From Cinnamomum chago (Eukaryota; Streptophyta; Magnoliopsida; Laurales; Lauraceae): 64,000 bases of DNA. Under the pieces are notes generated by a model that was not told where the DNA came from, did no database searches, and saw only the letters and a program-made list of their open reading frames with translations. This document shows, piece by piece, positions 24,701 to 35,185 of the stretch. The position numbers and the translations under genes were made by a program. Position 1 is the first letter of the stretch. Every line of letters begins with the position of its first letter. The stretch is taken from the NCBI GenBank assembly GCA_038049695.1, contig CP142452.1, positions 72,917,501-72,981,500 on the forward strand. Reading direction: 5' to 3'.

Positions 24701-27700
24701 AGAACGTTTTAAGATTTTTTGTTTCTTATTTTATTTTTCCTTAATGAGTAATAATTAGGGATAGCTTTCTAATTTCTGTAGGGTTCTTATTTAGTTTCCA
24801 AGTCTGGTGATTGTTTGGTATTCTAATTTGGGTAGGAATCTTAGATTAGAAGCTTTGCTTTCTCATTTATATGAGCATTGTATAAGGTTATCGGCAGTTC
24901 TGAAGTTAACTTAATTTCTTACATGGGTTTATCATCCATCTGAGGTCCGTCCTCTTTGTGAGTCTTGTTGGAGACATTGGTTTACATGCTTCAGCACTTT
25001 TCGATCCAAACCCTTCTTTGGGTTTGCATCAGATCGGCACTCAAGTTATCCATCATTATTCAATCTACTCTTTTAAATCTCTTATAGCATTGTTTAGGCA
25101 TTCACTAATGTTTCTCATATTAACAGAGCAAGAATGTCACAAGGTAACCATGAGAAGATAAACCAAACATCCTTGACCTTCCACTGATTATGTACTTCTG
25201 CAAACAGTTCAGTGAACACTTGTGCCCCATCTTAAATTAGATCATAGATTAAAAACTGTGTCCACAATAGGTAAACTGCGCACACAATGCTTTGCATCCA
25301 CAAAACTAAAGTGCCAAATGATTCCCTCTACATAACAACATGAGAAGAAATGAATCAAAGTAAAATCAAAACTTACTCTCCCCATCTGAAGGACTACAAT
25401 AAGACCCTAGAGCACTGAATTTAAAATAAATAAATAAATAAACAACAAAAAATAAATACCTAGAGAATGGACTTGGCATAACTACTAAGTAAATGCCTTC
25501 TTATGAAATAATAAACTAAAACTAAACTAGATATTCAAACAGAATTACCTAAATTGCAAATTCAACTTGATAAAACAAAAGATAGGGCCTTCCAGAGAGC
25601 CTTTAGCACACTTTCCTACATGAAATGAGTCAGATTTACTCAAATAAACTAAACATGTTGGAAACAGATAAACAAACATTCAACAAGAATAATTTTCTGA
25701 ACTATGGTTATCAAATCAAATCCAGGACTTCCATTAAGATCTTAAGAACTACGAAGGCTTTAGGAACACCCCATCGTTTCTTTTGCCAGAGTGCTATGGA
25801 TAAAGACATGAATGGCTTATTTTATTAATTCTTCATGAGTGCAGCAGTACTATGGATAAAGACATTCAATGTTGATGAGTGAGAGATTAAGTTCATATAC
25901 CTCACTTTCAGTCAAAGGCCGGTCTGCAGAAATAACAAAAAAAAGTAAATCTGCACGGGGCACAAACTCTTCAGTAAGTCGTTGCTGCCTTTGCAGGATC
26001 ACATTTGTTCCTGGTGTGTCAACGAGGTTCATCTGCTTCACGAAAATATTGTAAACAACTTTCTTCCATAAAAAAAAAAGAAGGAAGCCAATATAAAATG
26101 TTAGACAATTTTGTTTTTCATTATGAAGTGCAGGTCCCGCCAAAGCAGGGTCCTGATCAAATATTAGACCAACAAATATAATTCAAAAGAACATATCAAA
26201 TACATTGGCAATTCATATATTTTAGATGAAGGGGACAGCCCGTATTTTTCTAACAAACAGGTTAACCAGGAACTTGGGTGAGTTGACTCAGGATAGTAAC
26301 TGGGTGGATCGGGGCAGCCTTTGCTCCAAACAAGTTTAGGACCAAGCCTGATTGACCAGGCCGAGTCATCCCAAGAATCGCTTGACATGCCCTCCTCTAG
26401 ACACTTCAATTGAACTTAATGTCAAAACAGTTATGATGACAATGGAGATCTCAGATTTATCTGAGTCACATTTTCTATCAACAACATGCAGGCTACCTCA
26501 TCTATCCCATGATGACCCAACCAATACATTCCACACTGTAAGCTACTAAAGGTTGAACCCACAACTTCTTCATGACAGCAGAACTTCATCTAATACACAA
26601 TTTAAGAGGCACTATTGAATCTTTTTATTCCCACAGAGTTTTGAGTCGTGACTTTCTAGCTTTGCCAATACTGATTAGGTGGGAGTCCAGAGTTCAGACA
26701 TTTGACAGTCAACCACAGGAAGGCAGGGATTAGTTGTTAGGATGAGACTTTTTTCATATCCTTGAAATGGAAAAGGCAAGGTCAGGTTTCTAAGTTGTCA
26801 ATAGAGGTCGAGCATCAATCTGTATCATCTTCTAGTTCATTATATAGCTTCCTTTAAAGTGACCTTAATCAGTTTCATAAATCAACTCCCTCTATGCTAA
26901 ATTGCAAAAGATGATAGCACTAGCCAAATCACCTCTATCCTGTGTTCCACAAATATAAAAATAAAAAAGAAAAAAAGAGCCAGATTCTCGTTCCATCATA
27001 GAGCACTTAAAAAGGAAAAATGATCATGCTTCCTCATGTGTTCTGTCATCTTCAACTAGCAGACATCTTCAGCAAAAAACAAAATTGAAACAATTATTTG
27101 GTTTTGGAAGGTGATGTCGTTTGAGTGAAGGAGAAACATAGTGCACCTGCGGACTACCATATTAAATACATATTTACTTATCGTGTGATTCATAAACTAC
27201 TGTAATGTACAATTTTTGCGCTTGTGCTATAGTACTATATTCGTTTTGCTTCATTTTCCACCAGTGCATCACACACCTTATTAGGAGTTTTAAAGGGGCA
27301 TTTATGTAAATTTTCAATTTTTCACAAATCATCAATTTCATAAAAGCCTGGCCCCTTCAAAGATAAGATGCACTATTTCCAGCCACCACCATCTCCTTAA
27401 TTTCACCTCTATTTCGATTCCCGTTTCATTTGAGTGTTAGGAATCTTCTCACTTCTAACCAAAGAGCTGTAATGAAATCAAGTCTAATCACCCAATTGGC
27501 ATGTTTGTCTTGGCATTGGCACAGTTTTCATAGAAATTAAAATTGAGTTCTGAGAGGGAACAATTTTCCATTATTTCCCGTTAACCTTTTCTGCAATTTT
27601 CATTGTTTGAGGTGAAAGCATTTTCTGTAATTTTTTGCCGAAAGCATTTTCAGGTCAAAGACGTAGAGAACCAATTTCTGCAGTCTTACACAAAGTAGAA

Positions 27701-30700
27701 ACACAATTCAACATGGAAAATGTTTCGTCGTGCCAAACAGCAGAAACTGAAACATAGAGAAGTCTTCAGTTTCCATTTTCAGCAGAAAATGAAATCATTG
27801 TCGAAACAGATACTGCTGAAAATGGTTGCACGCAAACATGGCATAAATAACATTAATTTATCTTAACATAAAGAAGTTATCATAAATTGCAAAAAACAAG
27901 GTAGTTTTTATACAAGTTATTAGTAAGAGGCTTTTAGGTGAAGTTTTACACAGCCAAATTGTGGAAAGATGCATATTATCAGCTCTTTAATTAAATAAAG
28001 TGGATTAATTAGAATAATTACCCCAACTTCATGAAAAATTATCAGATGTGACAGATGTTTTCATAAATAAGAAGAGTACAAACATATGCACACTTTGAAG
28101 TTCTAATGAACTAACTTCTTTAAGAATTGGCGCCGGAAGGTAGCATATATATTGGCCATCAGGATGTCTTTCACAGTGCTGTTGCCCGCTATAATCCATC
28201 TCAGAATAGCACAACAAAGTGATCTCATTAGTTGTAGGAATAACTCCTTCTTTGAGGTACCTTCTTCCAAGGAGGGCATTGATAACGGTAGACTTACCAG
28301 AGTTGAATTCACCCTAATATTATATGGAACATGATGTTAAAAAAATATTCAAGGACAACTCAGGATCACCAAAATAATGAACAGAGAAAATTAGGAATGG
28401 TCACATGCTCTGGACGCATGTGAAGACTAAAGACAAGGTCATGAACAGCTCCAATCAACATCTATCATTACAAAGACAATATGAGGTAAATATGATGAAG
28501 TATTCTTTTGAAATGGTAAATATGATAAAGTATTATGCACCAAAAGTGATGCAGTTGGCAATGATGCACAAGGAGATTGCATAAATGGGCAAGCAATAGC
28601 TTACATGGAGGCTCATGATCGAGCACATGTGATCCGAACCAATGTGTGAACCGTTTAGATCTGCTTGGATTCAAACAACCCAAATATGCTAAAAATATAC
28701 GAGAACAGGGGCTGGTTTGCTAAAACAGAATAATGCAGCAGGTTATTTGCAGTTTACTGAAATTCTGTTAAGAAAAAAGTAACAAGCCTGAAGTTTACTT
28801 GGGCTGGGTTTTCATACCTAAAGCGAACCGAAACTTAGCCCCATGGCTAATCCAAGGGCCCCCTTCAAAGGGGTGCTCATGATGCAGGCCCTAGGGTTAG
28901 AGCTTGCGGGGAAGTGCCAAAGCACAATACCGGTGCAAAAGCACATGTCCGCAGACAGCCAGACACTACACGTCTACACAAGGACCATAAATGAGGACAC
29001 ACCTCCGAAGGGAAAACCCAATTCTATTAATCAACTTTGAGAAATTCTTCGCTACAATGCCATATAAATAGGAAAAAGAAAACTTCGGCCCTAAAAAAAC
29101 TAATTAAACTAGGAAACTAAAGAAATTGAAAACCTATACTAATTACAATTTACAACTCTTAAATAAAATTAGAAAACTAATGATACGTAATTTGTGAAAT
29201 AAAAATCGTAAATCAACTTGAGCCCTACACATGTGGCCTGAGGTGTATCATGCATCAGTCCGCTCATCAATAAAGAGTGTGTTGTGTGGGCCCCGCAGCA
29301 GCAGACACAAGTTTTGGCTGGGACGGTTCTGCATAGTGCAGAATTCTTTCTTCATTTTCTTTCATTTTTTTAGAAGTTTATTTATAATTAGGACTCCTAT
29401 TGCCTAGAGGACTAGCTATACTACGATTTTAATGTGTGGTCATGATTAGAAATAGGGTTTTATGTGAGTTTAAGCCTTTTATATAGGTTATGTTGTGTTT
29501 GGCTGGGCATTTGCAGTTTTTGGCAGTTATGAATAAAGCCTTTTGAAAGCAGTGTTTTATCATTCTTCACCATTTTTTTCTCCCTTTATCATTCTTCACC
29601 ATTGTAATGCTGTGTTTTACATTTGAACTGAATATCTAGGGTGAATCAACTATTAGTATCCTCGTTTCGTTGCAAAAAAGAGGAAATCACTCCACCAATC
29701 TGCTGTTAGAACAGTCTAATGGCAGCTGTGCTAATCTTTTAGGTTTTCCTTGATACCCGTGACTGCATCAAAAGCAACGACATAAAACCTGTATCAAGAC
29801 TCTACCTGTTTTGGTGGACAGAGGTCTGTCCTTTTGACAGGTCGACTCTGGCCAACAAGCACGACACAACCAAATTTCTATTTTTCATTTTTCATAACTT
29901 TTCATTACCAAAAACATATGTCACAGTCAAATAAGATAAGGCATGGAGGATGGGGATCATGATGTATCATAGTCAAGCGGTATATACTCATCTCGATGGT
30001 CAATGTTAAAATACTTTTAAGAGCTTTTTTCAAAGTAAAAAAAGTGTAGCATACAGGTGGTTCCTGTCCCGCTGGGCTGCACAAGTCAAATTTCAAAACA
30101 TTGTCACCAATTGATAAATGGAAGGTTGATAAAGTGAGCACACCCTTCCAACAATGGGATGATTATTCTAGCAGACAAACATGTTACGTTGAGGCCATCA
30201 ATCAGTTTTAGGGGGGCAAAAGTTTCTATAATAATTATTTCAGTCCACAATGGCCAAGGGCTACAGGCTAATATCACTGTGTTAGGAAAGTCGTTCCTCT
30301 CTGCATGCCAGAGAGGCTAATTTACAAGAAATTTAAACCAAAAACCTCAGACGTTTAAATAAATATTACAGCATAAAGTCAGAAACAGCAACACCAAAGG
30401 TGCTGGTAACAATTAGGGTTTGGTTAATAATTGGGTTCGGGTCTAGGTCCAAGTGGGTCCATAACCAGCAAAACCATATAACCAATCGCATATATAATAT
30501 ATGAGAAAACTCTCCCCAGGACAATCCGCATGGGACTTCCATGCAGACAGCCATTTGGGGCCAACCTGGGCACTGCACTCAAAAAAGAAGGTTGGGTAGA
30601 TTCTACCAAGCACAGCCAATGCACTCAAAAAAGAATTGGACAGTAGCCTTTTTATGTATTTCAGAATGATCAGCGAAAGGATTTCAGAATTAATATCCCT

Positions 30701-33654
30701 TGGGTGGCTAGAAAACACAAAAACCATGTCCACTTGGCTCTATTTTCAACGAAGAAATAGAGGGAGACTAACTAGATTTAGACCTGACTTCTGCCATTTC
30801 TAGTAGTATCCATTCTTTGATTTCGTATATATGCATGTATCTTTTTCAATCTTTTTCTTTAATCAGTTATGACTTATGAGCATGTGTTACTTGAGAGGTT
30901 TCAGGTAAACAATGAAACAAATGAATGAGACTAGTGGAAAGAAATGAATAAGAGTTTCACAAAGAACTAACATGAAATTTGGAACTAATACCAATGTATA
31001 ATCCGAGTAGTGTAACCAGGGTTTGCTGAAGTTCAACACACAATTACCGCTATAACCAGCAAGAATGGGTCATCGAGTCGAGAAACTGCATCCACAAGAA
31101 GTGAAACCTCTTCCATCTGCAGTTAAAGACCAACATTTATATATTTAGTCCAGAAGAGAAAGAAATAATTCAATTTTTTTTTTAAATCATCAACATCTTC
31201 AGAAGAGTGCATTTGACTGCTAAGTGCTAAATGCTATAGAAGATTACCAGTGGTGCAGCTTTGCGAATAACAGAAATTGCTTCAAGTAAAACCAGCTTTT
31301 CAACTTCTATGAACTGTTTTTCTTTATCCTCAATTTTAGTAAATCCAGAGACTCCATTTCTCCCATTAAATCCATCGTTCAAGTTCATTTCATGTTTGTT
31401 AGAGATTTGGAGTTCACTCTGCATCAATCTATTCATTTTGTATCCCGTCAACAACTGGTCCAGAGCGTCATCACTTAACAGCTTTATATCTTCCAATGAT
31501 ATAACAAGCCCACTTGCACCTGATTGGAGAAATTTTGCTGCTGCAGCAAAAAGTGGACCCTCACCAAGAGAGGCAATCATGGTAAAAATCGGTACCTTGA
31601 CATGGTGATATGCAGAGTTATCCAAGGCCTCAGCATACCTGTCTCTATCCATAACTAATATTAGAAAATCAGCACCTTCAGAATTAGATGCAATAAGTGC
31701 AGAGTTCGGAGTCTGAACAGTTCTTCCAACTAGAGGGAGTACTACAGACTCAGTTTTAGATTCCATCATCATATTCCTAGCAACAATAGCAGGAAGACCT
31801 GCGCCGAAGAAGGTGATAACTGAAATTACAAAATAGCATTGAAACTTTCCTCATACATAAATAATGCAAATTCTTTAGGTCTAGGTTGCTGTTCAACAAA
31901 AACAGTTCAAAGAAATCCCATTTGGTATTGAAAAATAAACTTTCACGAAGGAGTTAAATAACGCCATAGGCTTTTTCCAAGGTTAAAGCACAAAAGATAT
32001 TATCAAGTAACAAATTGTACTGGGCTTAATTTTAAGATTCTTATATAAATAATTATGGCCAACTTGTGGGTACAAAAACATGTTTGCAATGTGGCAGAGA
32101 AAAGTTGTGTATGACATCTAAGACAATGTGACAGTCACCATATGAGAGAGAGAGAGGATGACTTTCTTTGGAGAAATCCAAGTTGATCAGAAGTGCAAAT
32201 CTTAGGAAACTGCACTCCAGGATACCTCTTCAAACCCAAAAACAAGAACTAAATACCAAATATTACTGAATAGATAGTAGGTACTTTCCCAAGACAAACA
32301 ACACCACAGGTAGCTCTTCAGAGGGACATCAACCAGAGGGACTGCCCAAACAAATGTGAGGATTCCACAAAACTATCAGGAACAGCCAAAGGGTTCCTAA
32401 GCTAGGAACTATCTGATCTGTGGGGCCCAACCCCTCCCCCTCCCTCCTCTCTTTGTCGTTGAATATTGTCGCTCATCTTTTTGAATTCTGTTGGCCCTTT
32501 AATTAATAACATGAATTTTGGCACACCATCCAACTTTATCTAATGGCAAGGATTCAGACCACTACAAGGCCTTAATATCCGTACATCCATTGATCAGATG
32601 GTCCCCAATTTTTGCACATACATGGGTCATTGGAAAACCTTTCACATAATTGTCATGCTTTGAAGTGGGCCCCCAATCCAGACCGTCCCAAGATGGTCTG
32701 GCCATTTCCTGAAGAAAAGCAGAGGATGGCTATCCCAAATAAATGTGAAGACTGGTAATATCTATTGCCACCATTTATCTATCAAAGTAAGATGGTTCCA
32801 ACCTGCAGCCTCATGATCAAACACTAAGCACCTTCCAACCACCCTACAGTCTCAAACCATAACTCTTGCCCCCTTAACCAAGTTTCTGAGTGCCTGCTCT
32901 CTCACATCCAAATTGCACATGTGGCAATTCTGCAATGATCAGGAACATTGATCTAGGGGTTTAACAAATAGATGAATTGTATTTAAAAAAAATCACCAAT
33001 GATCAATGATCTAAAACCTATCTTAATCTCCACATTAAAACAAAAGGACAAGAACTAACTACCAAATGAATTTTTCTACGACCCATTCAATATAAGCATC
33101 AAAACGGCCAATAACAAGAGATCCCAAAATTCAATTCACCAACCTTGATCAGACAGAACTACTCCACTAGCCCCAACAGCAGCAGCAACATCTACACGCT
33201 CCGTGATCAAAAGATAAGCCCTTTCTCCAATCACAGACTTCAAAGCACGCGCCGCCTCATACAGCCGCCCACCACTTCCCTCCCCAGCATCAAGCACGAC
33301 AATCCCCGCCCACTTCGACACCGCAACATCGACGGCATCCAAAGCGTCTTCGCTTCTCAGCACCTCGTCCGAATTCAACTGGAGCACGAGGGTCGGCACC
33401 TTGATCTCCGGCCGCTTGAATCCGCCCGGAAACAGGGTTCTCATCTGCTGCGGCGGCGGCAACGGCCGCTTGGGAGGCTCTGCATTGGAGGAGGAGCCGG
33501 TGCCGGAGGCGGCGGCGGAGGCTGTGATCGACGGCGGATGGCGGGCTCTGCGGGTGCAGAATCTCGGCGTGGGTCGCGGAGCATGGTCGGGCTTGGGGGA
33601 GAAATGGGGTTTTGGGAGGCGAATTGCCGTTGAGTTGCATAGGAGGGAGACCAT
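11205..33654 (-). CDS. FZL: FZL, chloroplast FZO-like dynamin-related GTPase (11 exons)
   Basis: Eleven exons join in frame with GT-AG introns: 33654-33144, 31798-31248, 31116-31048, 28313-28116, 26032-25901, 22055-21969, 21544-21104, 19668-19501, 18643-18413, 12641-12526, 11487-11205. They sum to 2787 nt, or 928 residues, close to Arabidopsis FZL (about 912). Residues 1-50 are Ser/Arg/Pro-rich like a chloroplast transit peptide. About 145-180 resembles the ThiE/TIM-barrel motif seen in FZL. GTPase motifs follow: P-loop GEFNSGKST at 378-386, switch-I PTTNE near 403, DTPG at 448-451, NKSD at 506-509. Residues about 797-842 are hydrophobic, the expected membrane anchor. The last 90 residues are a charged helical coil. 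FZL acts at thylakoid and envelope membranes and affects thylakoid organisation. The start is the ATG giving MVSLLCN; an in-frame ATG 50 codons upstream is less likely. Introns are unusually long and TE-filled, but no exon is broken, so the gene looks functional. Confidence 0.93.
11488..12525 (-). other. FZL intron 10
   Basis: Intron between the membrane-anchor exon (donor GTAAAG) and the last exon (acceptor TGAATAG). It splits a glycine codon after two bases. No recognisable transposon; a short direct repeat involving AGAGGACTTTCTATGTAT occurs near 12048 and 12137. Confidence 0.75.
12723..12758. repeat. (GA)n microsatellite in FZL intron 9
   Basis: About 18 GA units lying some 80 bases inside the intron from the exon 10 acceptor. 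Confidence 0.9.
12844..14036. mobile_element. Long-terminal-inverted-repeat DNA element (about 1.2 kb) in FZL intron 9
   Basis: The ends are inverted copies over roughly 150 bp: GGTGACTGCTGGACCGAAAA on the left and the reverse complement of a near-identical stretch ending GTCACC at 14036. Shared blocks include GACCGAAAAGGTCATTTTAA, CAAATCAGTCATTTT and TTTTCAATGTTAAGGGTCC. The interior has no recognisable transposase, so it is non-autonomous. Length and TIR size suggest a Mutator-like or foldback element, but no clear target-site duplication is visible. Its orientation relative to the gene is undefined. An open frame at 13441-13854 lies inside and is not recognisable as a captured gene. Confidence 0.7.
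15909..16327 (+). mobile_element. 5'-truncated LINE fragment nested in the hAT element
   Basis: About 420 bp ending in a poly(A) tract. It encodes the last part of a plant LINE ORF2, the region after reverse transcriptase (RGKELWRLTFLAVIWTIWKE then RNLRCFKG). It interrupts hAT transposase coding sequence exactly between DALCPQ and KKISRN and lies in the opposite orientation. Severe 5' truncation plus a 3' A-tail is the usual signature of target-primed reverse transcription. It is younger than the hAT insertion. Confidence 0.8.
16581..16926. mobile_element. 346-bp hAT-type MITE inserted into the BED-finger coding region
   Basis: Flanked by a perfect 8-bp direct repeat CTGCCACC (16573-16580 and 16927-16934). 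The ends are short imperfect inverted repeats (CTATAATATC against CTATGATGCC). Removing it rejoins the BED zinc finger reading. The interior carries CCAATACGACACTTGTATTGG, a motif that recurs at about 38.68-38.78 kb, so this is a dispersed family. Confidence 0.8.
17290..17700. mobile_element. Possible LTR-like insertion in the hAT 5' region
   Basis: This stretch differs in character from the adjacent hAT sequence. It resembles plant LTRs (a TATATATGG promoter-like word, long AATCCTAATCAAA tracts and a hairpin of GGTCTATGGACTAGACC type). I could not define TG..CA ends or a target duplication, so boundaries are approximate. Confidence 0.3.
19753..19935 (+). mobile_element. tRNA-derived SINE, copy 1 (FZL intron 7)
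   Basis: Carries an RNA polymerase III B-box-like GGTTTGAGACC and the same body as copy 2 at 22419, ending GATGACCTTTTCTT. It is flanked by a 15-bp direct repeat with two mismatches (AAACGCAGGTTAGGT at 19738 and AAACGCACTTTAGGT at 19936). A small insertion lies between the A- and B-box regions. The exon 8 acceptor is about 70 bases away. Confidence 0.75.
19912..20468. repeat. 279-bp tandem duplication
   Basis: Two almost identical units, 19912-20190 and 20191-20468, differ at only a few bases (for example TTAAACG and TTATACG). The unit begins inside the 3' tail of SINE copy 1 and includes its right target duplication, so the duplication happened after the SINE inserted. The high identity implies a recent event. 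Confidence 0.9.
20629..21012. repeat. TGTTGATATAAATT inverted-repeat elements, tandem or nested
   Basis: TGTTGATATAAATTG with a following TTC(A/G)CTAACAG occurs at 20629 and 20853. Its inverted form (CTATTAGTGAATTGCACAAG then ATTTATATCAACA) ends at 21012 and also occurs, diverged, near 20012 and 20290. The 20853-21012 piece has about 36-bp terminal inverted repeats and would be a 160-bp MITE. TG..CA ends and a CTCTGATACCAT word near the right end leave open a small LTR-derived origin. Confidence 0.5.
20822..20848. repeat. Poly(G) tract of about 27
   Basis: An uninterrupted G homopolymer between two inverted-repeat elements. It is potentially quadruplex-forming and a likely spot for sequencing length error. 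Confidence 0.85.
22419..22596 (+). mobile_element. tRNA-derived SINE, copy 2 (FZL intron 5)
   Basis: Perfect 11-bp target-site duplication GTCACACTAGA (22408-22418 and 22597-22607). The internal promoter has an A-box-like TGGTGCAATGG near 22430 and the B box GGTTCGAGACC near 22473. The body is about 178 bp, ends in a T-rich tail, and is homologous to copy 1 at 19753. No protein is encoded; mobilisation would have used a partner LINE. Confidence 0.85.
22600..22990. repeat. MITE-like region with GTGGGCCC/GGCCCAC motifs
   Basis: Contains inverted GTGGGCCCAATGG and GAGGCCCACC words, CACGGTAAGACCGTG hairpins and several short palindromes. No clean ends were found. Confidence 0.4.
22979..23140 (+). 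repeat. LINE/SINE 3'-end-like fragment and adjacent GTAGCGG hairpins
   Basis: AAGCCTTGTCCCAACTATGT followed by TGGGGTCGGCTACACGAAT is a recurrent 3'-terminal motif of plant LINE/SINE families. It is followed by self-complementary GTAGCGG/CCGCTAC words at 23.09-23.14 kb. No coding capacity. Confidence 0.5.
23392..23860. repeat. Degenerate tandem repeat, four units
   Basis: Units begin at about 23392, 23527, 23695 and 23818 with TGTTAGACCCATGTTTCCCA, followed by TAGATCAATCCCACATATTT, AT-rich filler and AATGGAAAACCCATCAAATG. Units are roughly 120-170 bp and differ mainly in homopolymer length. Confidence 0.8.
24370..24600 (+). mobile_element. Ty3-gypsy pol fragment in FZL intron 5
   Basis: Encodes a broken stretch around MASGDLLLGRPW, corresponding to the region just after the gypsy protease (PMDSGDILFGRPW in the copy at 40.5 kb). 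Frameshifts follow. The AT-rich 24.6-25.0 kb probably continues the element. No LTR ends or target duplication were found. Confidence 0.65.
28880..29257. mobile_element. Probable solo LTR related to the 39.9-43.2 kb gypsy family
   Basis: Begins TGATGCAGGCCCTAGGGTTA and ends ATCATGCATCA, matching the TGATGCAG...CTGCATCA ends and CTAGGGTTAGGGCTTGCG motif of the complete element's LTR. The interior shares AAACTAGGAAAC and CTAATTACAAT blocks and a TATAAATAG box. No internal region follows, so it looks like a solo LTR in FZL intron 3. I could not find an exact 5-bp target duplication directly at the ends; GCTCA is at the left edge but occurs five bases past the right one. Confidence 0.6.
29258..31047 (-). 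other. Remainder of FZL intron 3
   Basis: No coding signal. Includes AT-rich sequence resembling retroelement 3' flanks (29.3-29.6 kb) and a patch near 30.42-30.48 kb with GGGTTCGGGTCTAGG-type words like those at 0.9-1.1 and 38.8-39.1 kb. The donor after exon 3 is GTAATTG at 31047. Confidence 0.5.
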
Positions 33655-33682
33655 GGAAAGGGCTAGGGCTAGGGCTAGCGTC

Positions 33683-33695
33683 AGGGTTAGGGTTT
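33683..33695 (-). promoter_or_regulatory. Telo-box in the FZL leader
   Basis: On the minus strand AAACCCTAACCCT lies about 30 bases before the FZL ATG, followed by three CTAGCC repeats. Telo-boxes are found in leaders and promoters of growth-linked plant genes and can bind telobox factors. A role here is inference. Confidence 0.45.
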
Positions 33696-33850
33696 TGGGG
33701 AAGAGGAAGAAGATATGGAGAAGGAAAGAGTTGGAAACGTTATCGGTTGCAGATTCTCTTCTTCTCCTCTTCGCTCGCTTTTTATCCGTTCTTGATTGGT
33801 CCAAAACAGTCCGTTTCAGAGATCTGAGTGAGCATGCCTTTTCAGTTATT

Positions 33851-33860
33851 ATTTATATTT
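33851..33860 (-). promoter_or_regulatory. Possible FZL TATA element
   Basis: AAATATAAAT on the minus strand, about 200 bases before the ATG. It would give a leader of roughly 150-170 nt. Position fits; the match to consensus is only moderate. Confidence 0.3.
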
Positions 33861-33869
33861 CAGTTGAAC

Positions 33870-34856
33870 GTTTAACACGTGGAATCCGGATCCTATGAGT
33901 ATGGACCCATCAGTGGGGCCCATCCAAGGGAATCCAAACCGGTCAAAATCATGATCTCATGTCTCTTGACCTTGTATGGAACATAATTTGATAGGAAGAA
34001 TTATGATATCCGAATTCAGATCCTTCTATGTTCGGATGGAGGGATCCCCTCTTTCTTAGGCACATGAGACGCCTTGTGATCAATCCAACTTCATCACACT
34101 TGTTTGTATTGGAATCGACTCAAAATTTGATAAACATTCAATATTTACTCACCTTTGGACTGAAATCTTAAAAAAAAAAAAAAAAAAATTTGATCTGTTG
34201 GGGGTACATGTCAAAGGGGCAAGGATGAAATTGGGGTTGATATATTTTGCACACTATCAAATCTCATTGAGATCTTTCCTTCTCTGTTTTCACGTGATTG
34301 ACATGGCCCCAAGTGGGGTCCAGAAGCTGTTCTCTCATTTTGGATCCCTTGTGCCTTCCTTTTATTTTCAACTTATTCAATTTATCTTGGGCTCCAAGAA
34401 AAATTATCTAATTTTGTATACCTTATGCCTTCCTTTTATCTTCAACTTATTGAATTTACCATGGCTGGTTACTGTTCTATACTAGTAATTTGTAAAAAAC
34501 CCTTCTCGTCGCAAGTAACTACTTTTAAGACTCATGCTCACCTAAGAACTCTTTCATGTGAACGACTATTGCAGATTCCCTTTTTAAAGCATATATCATC
34601 AGTCCAAACCCCTGGCACTCAAAATTTGCATAGGTTCAAATTTGACATTCATCCAACTATTGAATAAAATCCTAGAAATATAATATCTTCTAAAACCACA
34701 AACTTGAACGCCATGAATCAAGGGGTTCGAATGTTCTAGCAGACTCAGATGTACGTCCAAACCGCCACCTCAACCATGATTGGTGTGGCAGCAAGTGGGC
34801 CCCACAAGGGAGTCTACATAGTCTGGATCCACTACGCGGTCTCCCACATGCTTCCA
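33870..34856. other. Intergenic sequence upstream of FZL
   Basis: No gene seen. Contains GTGGGGCCCATCC near 33915 and GTGGGCCCCACAAGG near 34795, an A homopolymer near 34170, and a short direct repeat of TTTTATNTTCAACTTATT near 34360 and 34435. Confidence 0.5.
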
Positions 34857-35185
34857 ATGAGTGGAATGTGCGGAATGCTATTGTGGCACCCACCTATTGA
34901 TAATCCAAACTGTTCAAAATGAATGGCATCCTCTGCTGTTATATATCCTCAAATTTTACTTCAGAAGGAGTTGGTATCACCGTAAGATTGAGCAGATAAT
35001 TGATAATGGGATTAGCACAAATTTATGCATTAATTATTTTATCAATCATGTGCTCATTCTTACGGTGGAACCAACTCCTTCTGAAGTAAAATGAGGATAT
35101 ATCAGTGAGAGGATGCCATTCATTTTTAACGGACCAAATTATCAATTGGTGGACCCCACAGTAGAGTTCCTCACATCCCACTCAT
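34857..35185. mobile_element. Foldback MITE with arms of about 140 bp
   Basis: The two halves are near-perfect inverted copies. The left arm includes ATGAGTGGAATGTG, CAAAATGAATGGCATCCTCT and ACTTCAGAAGGAGTTGGT, and the right arm has their reverse complements ending CCCACTCAT. The loop is a short AT-rich segment around 35000-35045. A transcript through it would fold into one long hairpin. The related foldback at 44970-45229 shows the family is dispersed. Confidence 0.8.

Noticed and set aside
33145..33898. Several long plus-strand open frames opposite FZL exon 1
   Set aside because: They are antisense shadows of a GC-rich coding exon; their translations are Gly/Arg-rich and unlike any protein.
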